Under the pieces are notes generated by a model. It was not told the DNA's origin. It saw only the letters and a program-made list of their open reading frames with translations, and did not search any database. Of a DNA stretch of 64,000 nt, positions 62,298-64,000 are shown one piece after another. How positions within the stretch are numbered: position 1 is the stretch's first letter; every line of letters begins with the position of its first letter. The stretch is from Kitasatospora setae KM-6054 (lineage in GTDB: Bacteria; Actinomycetota; Actinomycetes; Streptomycetales; Streptomycetaceae), in the NCBI RefSeq assembly GCF_000269985.1, contig NC_016109.1, positions 7,901,001 to 7,965,000 on the forward strand, given 5' to 3'. The position numbers were made by a program, and so were the translations under genes.

Positions 62298-64000
62298 GCC
62301 CCGGCGTTCCGGTCGGGGCCGTTCGCGCGTCCCGCAAGGAGACCGCCCTGTGGCTGCTCGACGAGCTGGTCCCGGACAGCGGTGCCAACAACCTGTCGCT
62401 GGGCCTGCGGGTGCGCGGCCGCCTCGACGCCGCCGCCGCCGCGCAGGCCACCGCGCTCCTGCTGGAGCGCTTCGAGGTGCTGCGGACGGTCTTCCACCGC
62501 GCGGACGCCGAGCTCACCAGATCCGTCCCGGCCGCGCAGGCCGTGCACCTGGAGGAGGCCGACCTCGGCGAGGAGGGGGAACGCGCCGCCCTGACCGCCT
62601 TCGTCGCCCGCCCCTTCCGCGCCGACGGCAGCCCGCTGGTGCGGGCCCTGCTGCTGCACGGACCGGATCACGACGTGTACTGCCTGGCCCTCCACCACGC
62701 CGTCTCGGACGTCCAGTCCACGGCGATCCTGCGCGCCGAGTTCGTCACGCTCTACGAGGCGGTGCTCGCCGGCGGGGCCCCCGCGCCGGTCGAGGTGCCC
62801 GCCTGGCACGAGCCGGGTCCGTCCGAGGAGAGCCGCCGGTACTGGGCCGAGACCATGGCCGGATTCCGTTCCTCCGGGCTGGAGCTGTGGTGCGAGCGCG
62901 CCGAGCAGCAGCCGGTCACCACACTGCGGGGCGACGAGGTGACCCACGTGCTGTCCCCCGAGGCCCTCGGGGTGGTGCGCCGCCTCCAGCGGGAGTTGCG
63001 GGCCCCGGAGTCGGTGGTCCTGCTCACCGCCTACGCGGTCCTGCTCGCCGCCCACGGAGCCGGCCCGGACCTGACCGTCGGTTCGCCGGTGAACTCCCGC
63101 ACCCGGGAGGCGGCGGACGCGGTCGGCTACCACAGCAACCTGGTCACGCTGCGTCTGACGCTCGACCGGGAGGCGAGCTTCCGGGACCTCGCGGCGCTAG
63201 CCCGCCGCACCTTCCTGGAGGCGATGGCCCACCAGGACGTGTCCGCCGACGACCTGCTCGACGTCGTCCAACGGGACGGCTCCGGCTGGCGCAACGTGCT
63301 GTTCAAGCACGTCTTCAACTACGTCCCCTACGTCGAGGACCAGCGCGCCTTCACGGTCGCCGGGGCCGACGCCGAACTCGTCGTCGTGGAGAACGGCTTC
63401 AGCCAGTTCGACCTGGAGTTCTTCGTCTCCTCCAGCAAGGACAAGGCCACCGTGCGCGCGGCGTTCTACACCGGCGCGCTGGACCGGTCCGACGTCGAAC
63501 TGATGGTCAGCCGCTACGACGCCCTGCTGGTCGCGGTAGGCGCCGCACCGGACGCGCCGATCGCCTCGCTGCCGACCTGGTCGGAGCGGGACCGCGCGGT
63601 CATCGACGCCGCCAACGCGACCGACCGCGCCGTCGAACCGCCGTCGGTGCTCGCGGGCTTCGCCCGGCGCGCCGCCGCCGAGCCGCAGGCGCCGGCCGTC
63701 CGGGACGGCGACAGCGTGGTGACGTACGGCGCGCTGTGGTCGGCCGCCGTCGACACGGCCGCCCGGCTGACCGGGGCCGGCGTGCGGCGCGGTGACGTCG
63801 TCGCCCTGCTGCTGCCGCGCGGCGCGGCCCTCGCGGCCGCGGTCTTCGGCACCTGGCTCGCGGGCGCGGCCTACCTGCCGCTCGACCCGAACCACCCCGA
63901 GGAGCGGCTGGCCCACCAGCTCGACGACGCGGGCGCCCGCACCGTGATCGTCGGCGCGGGGACCACGCCGCCGCCCGGCCCCCGCCCGGTGGCCGCGCCC
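62294..64000 (+). CDS. Nonribosomal peptide synthetase, condensation and adenylation domains, runs off the window
   Basis: GTG at 62294 overlaps the previous stop. Residues about 12-430 form a condensation domain whose active-site motif is HHAVSDV (His134, His135, Asp139), with Val in place of the usual Gly after Asp; later PVNSRTREAADAVGYHSNLV and HVFNYVPYVED are also condensation-like. An adenylation domain starts at about residue 455 (LAGFARRAAAEPQAPAVRDG, then GDVVALLLPRGAALAAAVFG, AGAAYLPLDPNHPEERL, core motifs A1-A2) and is cut at the window edge, so substrate specificity cannot be read. An NRPS starting with a C domain often acylates its first amino acid or continues from another protein. 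With ccrA and the thioesterase it marks the edge of a biosynthetic gene cluster. Confidence 0.92.
   Translation, partial: MSPGVPVGAVRASRKETALWLLDELVPDSGANNLSLGLRVRGRLDAAAAAQATALLLERFEVLRTVFHRADAELTRSVPAAQAVHLEEADLGEEGERAALTAFVARPFRADGSPLVRALLLHGPDHDVYCLALHHAVSDVQSTAILRAEFVTLYEAVLAGGAPAPVEVPAWHEPGPSEESRRYWAETMAGFRSSGLELWCERAEQQPVTTLRGDEVTHVLSPEALGVVRRLQRELRAPESVVLLTAYAVLLAAHGAGPDLTVGSPVNSRTREAADAVGYHSNLVTLRLTLDREASFRDLAALARRTFLEAMAHQDVSADDLLDVVQRDGSGWRNVLFKHVFNYVPYVEDQRAFTVAGADAELVVVENGFSQFDLEFFVSSSKDKATVRAAFYTGALDRSDVELMVSRYDALLVAVGAAPDAPIASLPTWSERDRAVIDAANATDRAVEPPSVLAGFARRAAAEPQAPAVRDGDSVVTYGALWSAAVDTAARLTGAGVRRGDVVALLLPRGAALAAAVFGTWLAGAAYLPLDPNHPEERLAHQLDDAGARTVIVGAGTTPPPGPRPVAAP

Noticed and set aside
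62350..63795. 481-codon frame in the NRPS region
   Set aside because: It is a different frame of the NRPS gene; the frame from GTG at 62294 carries the condensation and adenylation motifs.

Overview
The window is very GC-rich, uses GTG starts freely and has long spurious antisense reading frames. It carries typical streptomycete families: a BTAD-type regulator, an HTH-MurA fusion, a 2-methylisoborneol operon, a CebR-type operator and Cys-containing leader peptides. I read it as chromosomal DNA of Streptomyces or Kitasatospora. The crotonyl-CoA carboxylase/reductase keeps the CO2-pocket residues at the same numbers as the well-studied Kitasatospora setae enzyme. No rRNA, tRNA or CRISPR array was seen.

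Layout. 1-7 kb: end of an NlpC/P60 hydrolase, a DUF4232 lipoprotein, and a coupled pair encoding a secreted subtilisin and an FG-GAP repeat protein. 7-15 kb: a BTAD/ATPase regulator, a HIT-like protein, a run of gene remnants (phytoene synthase-like, VOC, AraC), the HTH-MurA fusion and an MmyB-type regulator. 15.2-21.5 kb: an MFS transporter gene split by a nested insertion of about 4.8 kb. The insertion holds an unknown gene, a decayed integrase, a complete IS5-like element and a defective IS carrying a passenger gene. 21.5-21.8 kb: a strong hairpin followed by a 20-bp-period palindromic tandem array. 21.8-28.1 kb: two divergent operons of flavin-dependent monooxygenases, each preceded by a small Cys-containing leader peptide, which points to sulfur metabolism. 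28.4-31 kb: a GH9-CBM3-CBM2 cellulase behind a perfect CebR box. 31.4-34 kb: the 2-methylisoborneol synthase and GPP methyltransferase genes, where only the first codons of a probable encapsulin-shell gene remain. 34-37 kb: a small Cys-rich protein, a Met/His-rich membrane protein, an ECF sigma factor and a CopZ-like chaperone.

The outstanding region is 37.4-56.2 kb on the minus strand. Nine tightly packed genes run from a class III nucleotide cyclase through a P-loop NTPase, an SPFH-like protein, a Pycsar-type membrane effector (PycTM-like), a von Willebrand A protein, a tubulin-like GTPase, a large membrane protein and a pseudokinase-GTPase fusion to a GAP1-like membrane-anchored protein. 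A Crp/Fnr-type cyclic-nucleotide regulator lies just upstream. I interpret it as an NTP-dependent conflict (immunity) system with a built-in cyclic-nucleotide circuit. Transposase fragments lie beyond both ends.

57-64 kb: a RibD-type reductase, a terpene synthase remnant, an SGNH hydrolase, and the edge of a biosynthetic cluster. That edge consists of a crotonyl-CoA carboxylase/reductase, a Cys-nucleophile thioesterase-like hydrolase and an NRPS that runs off the window.
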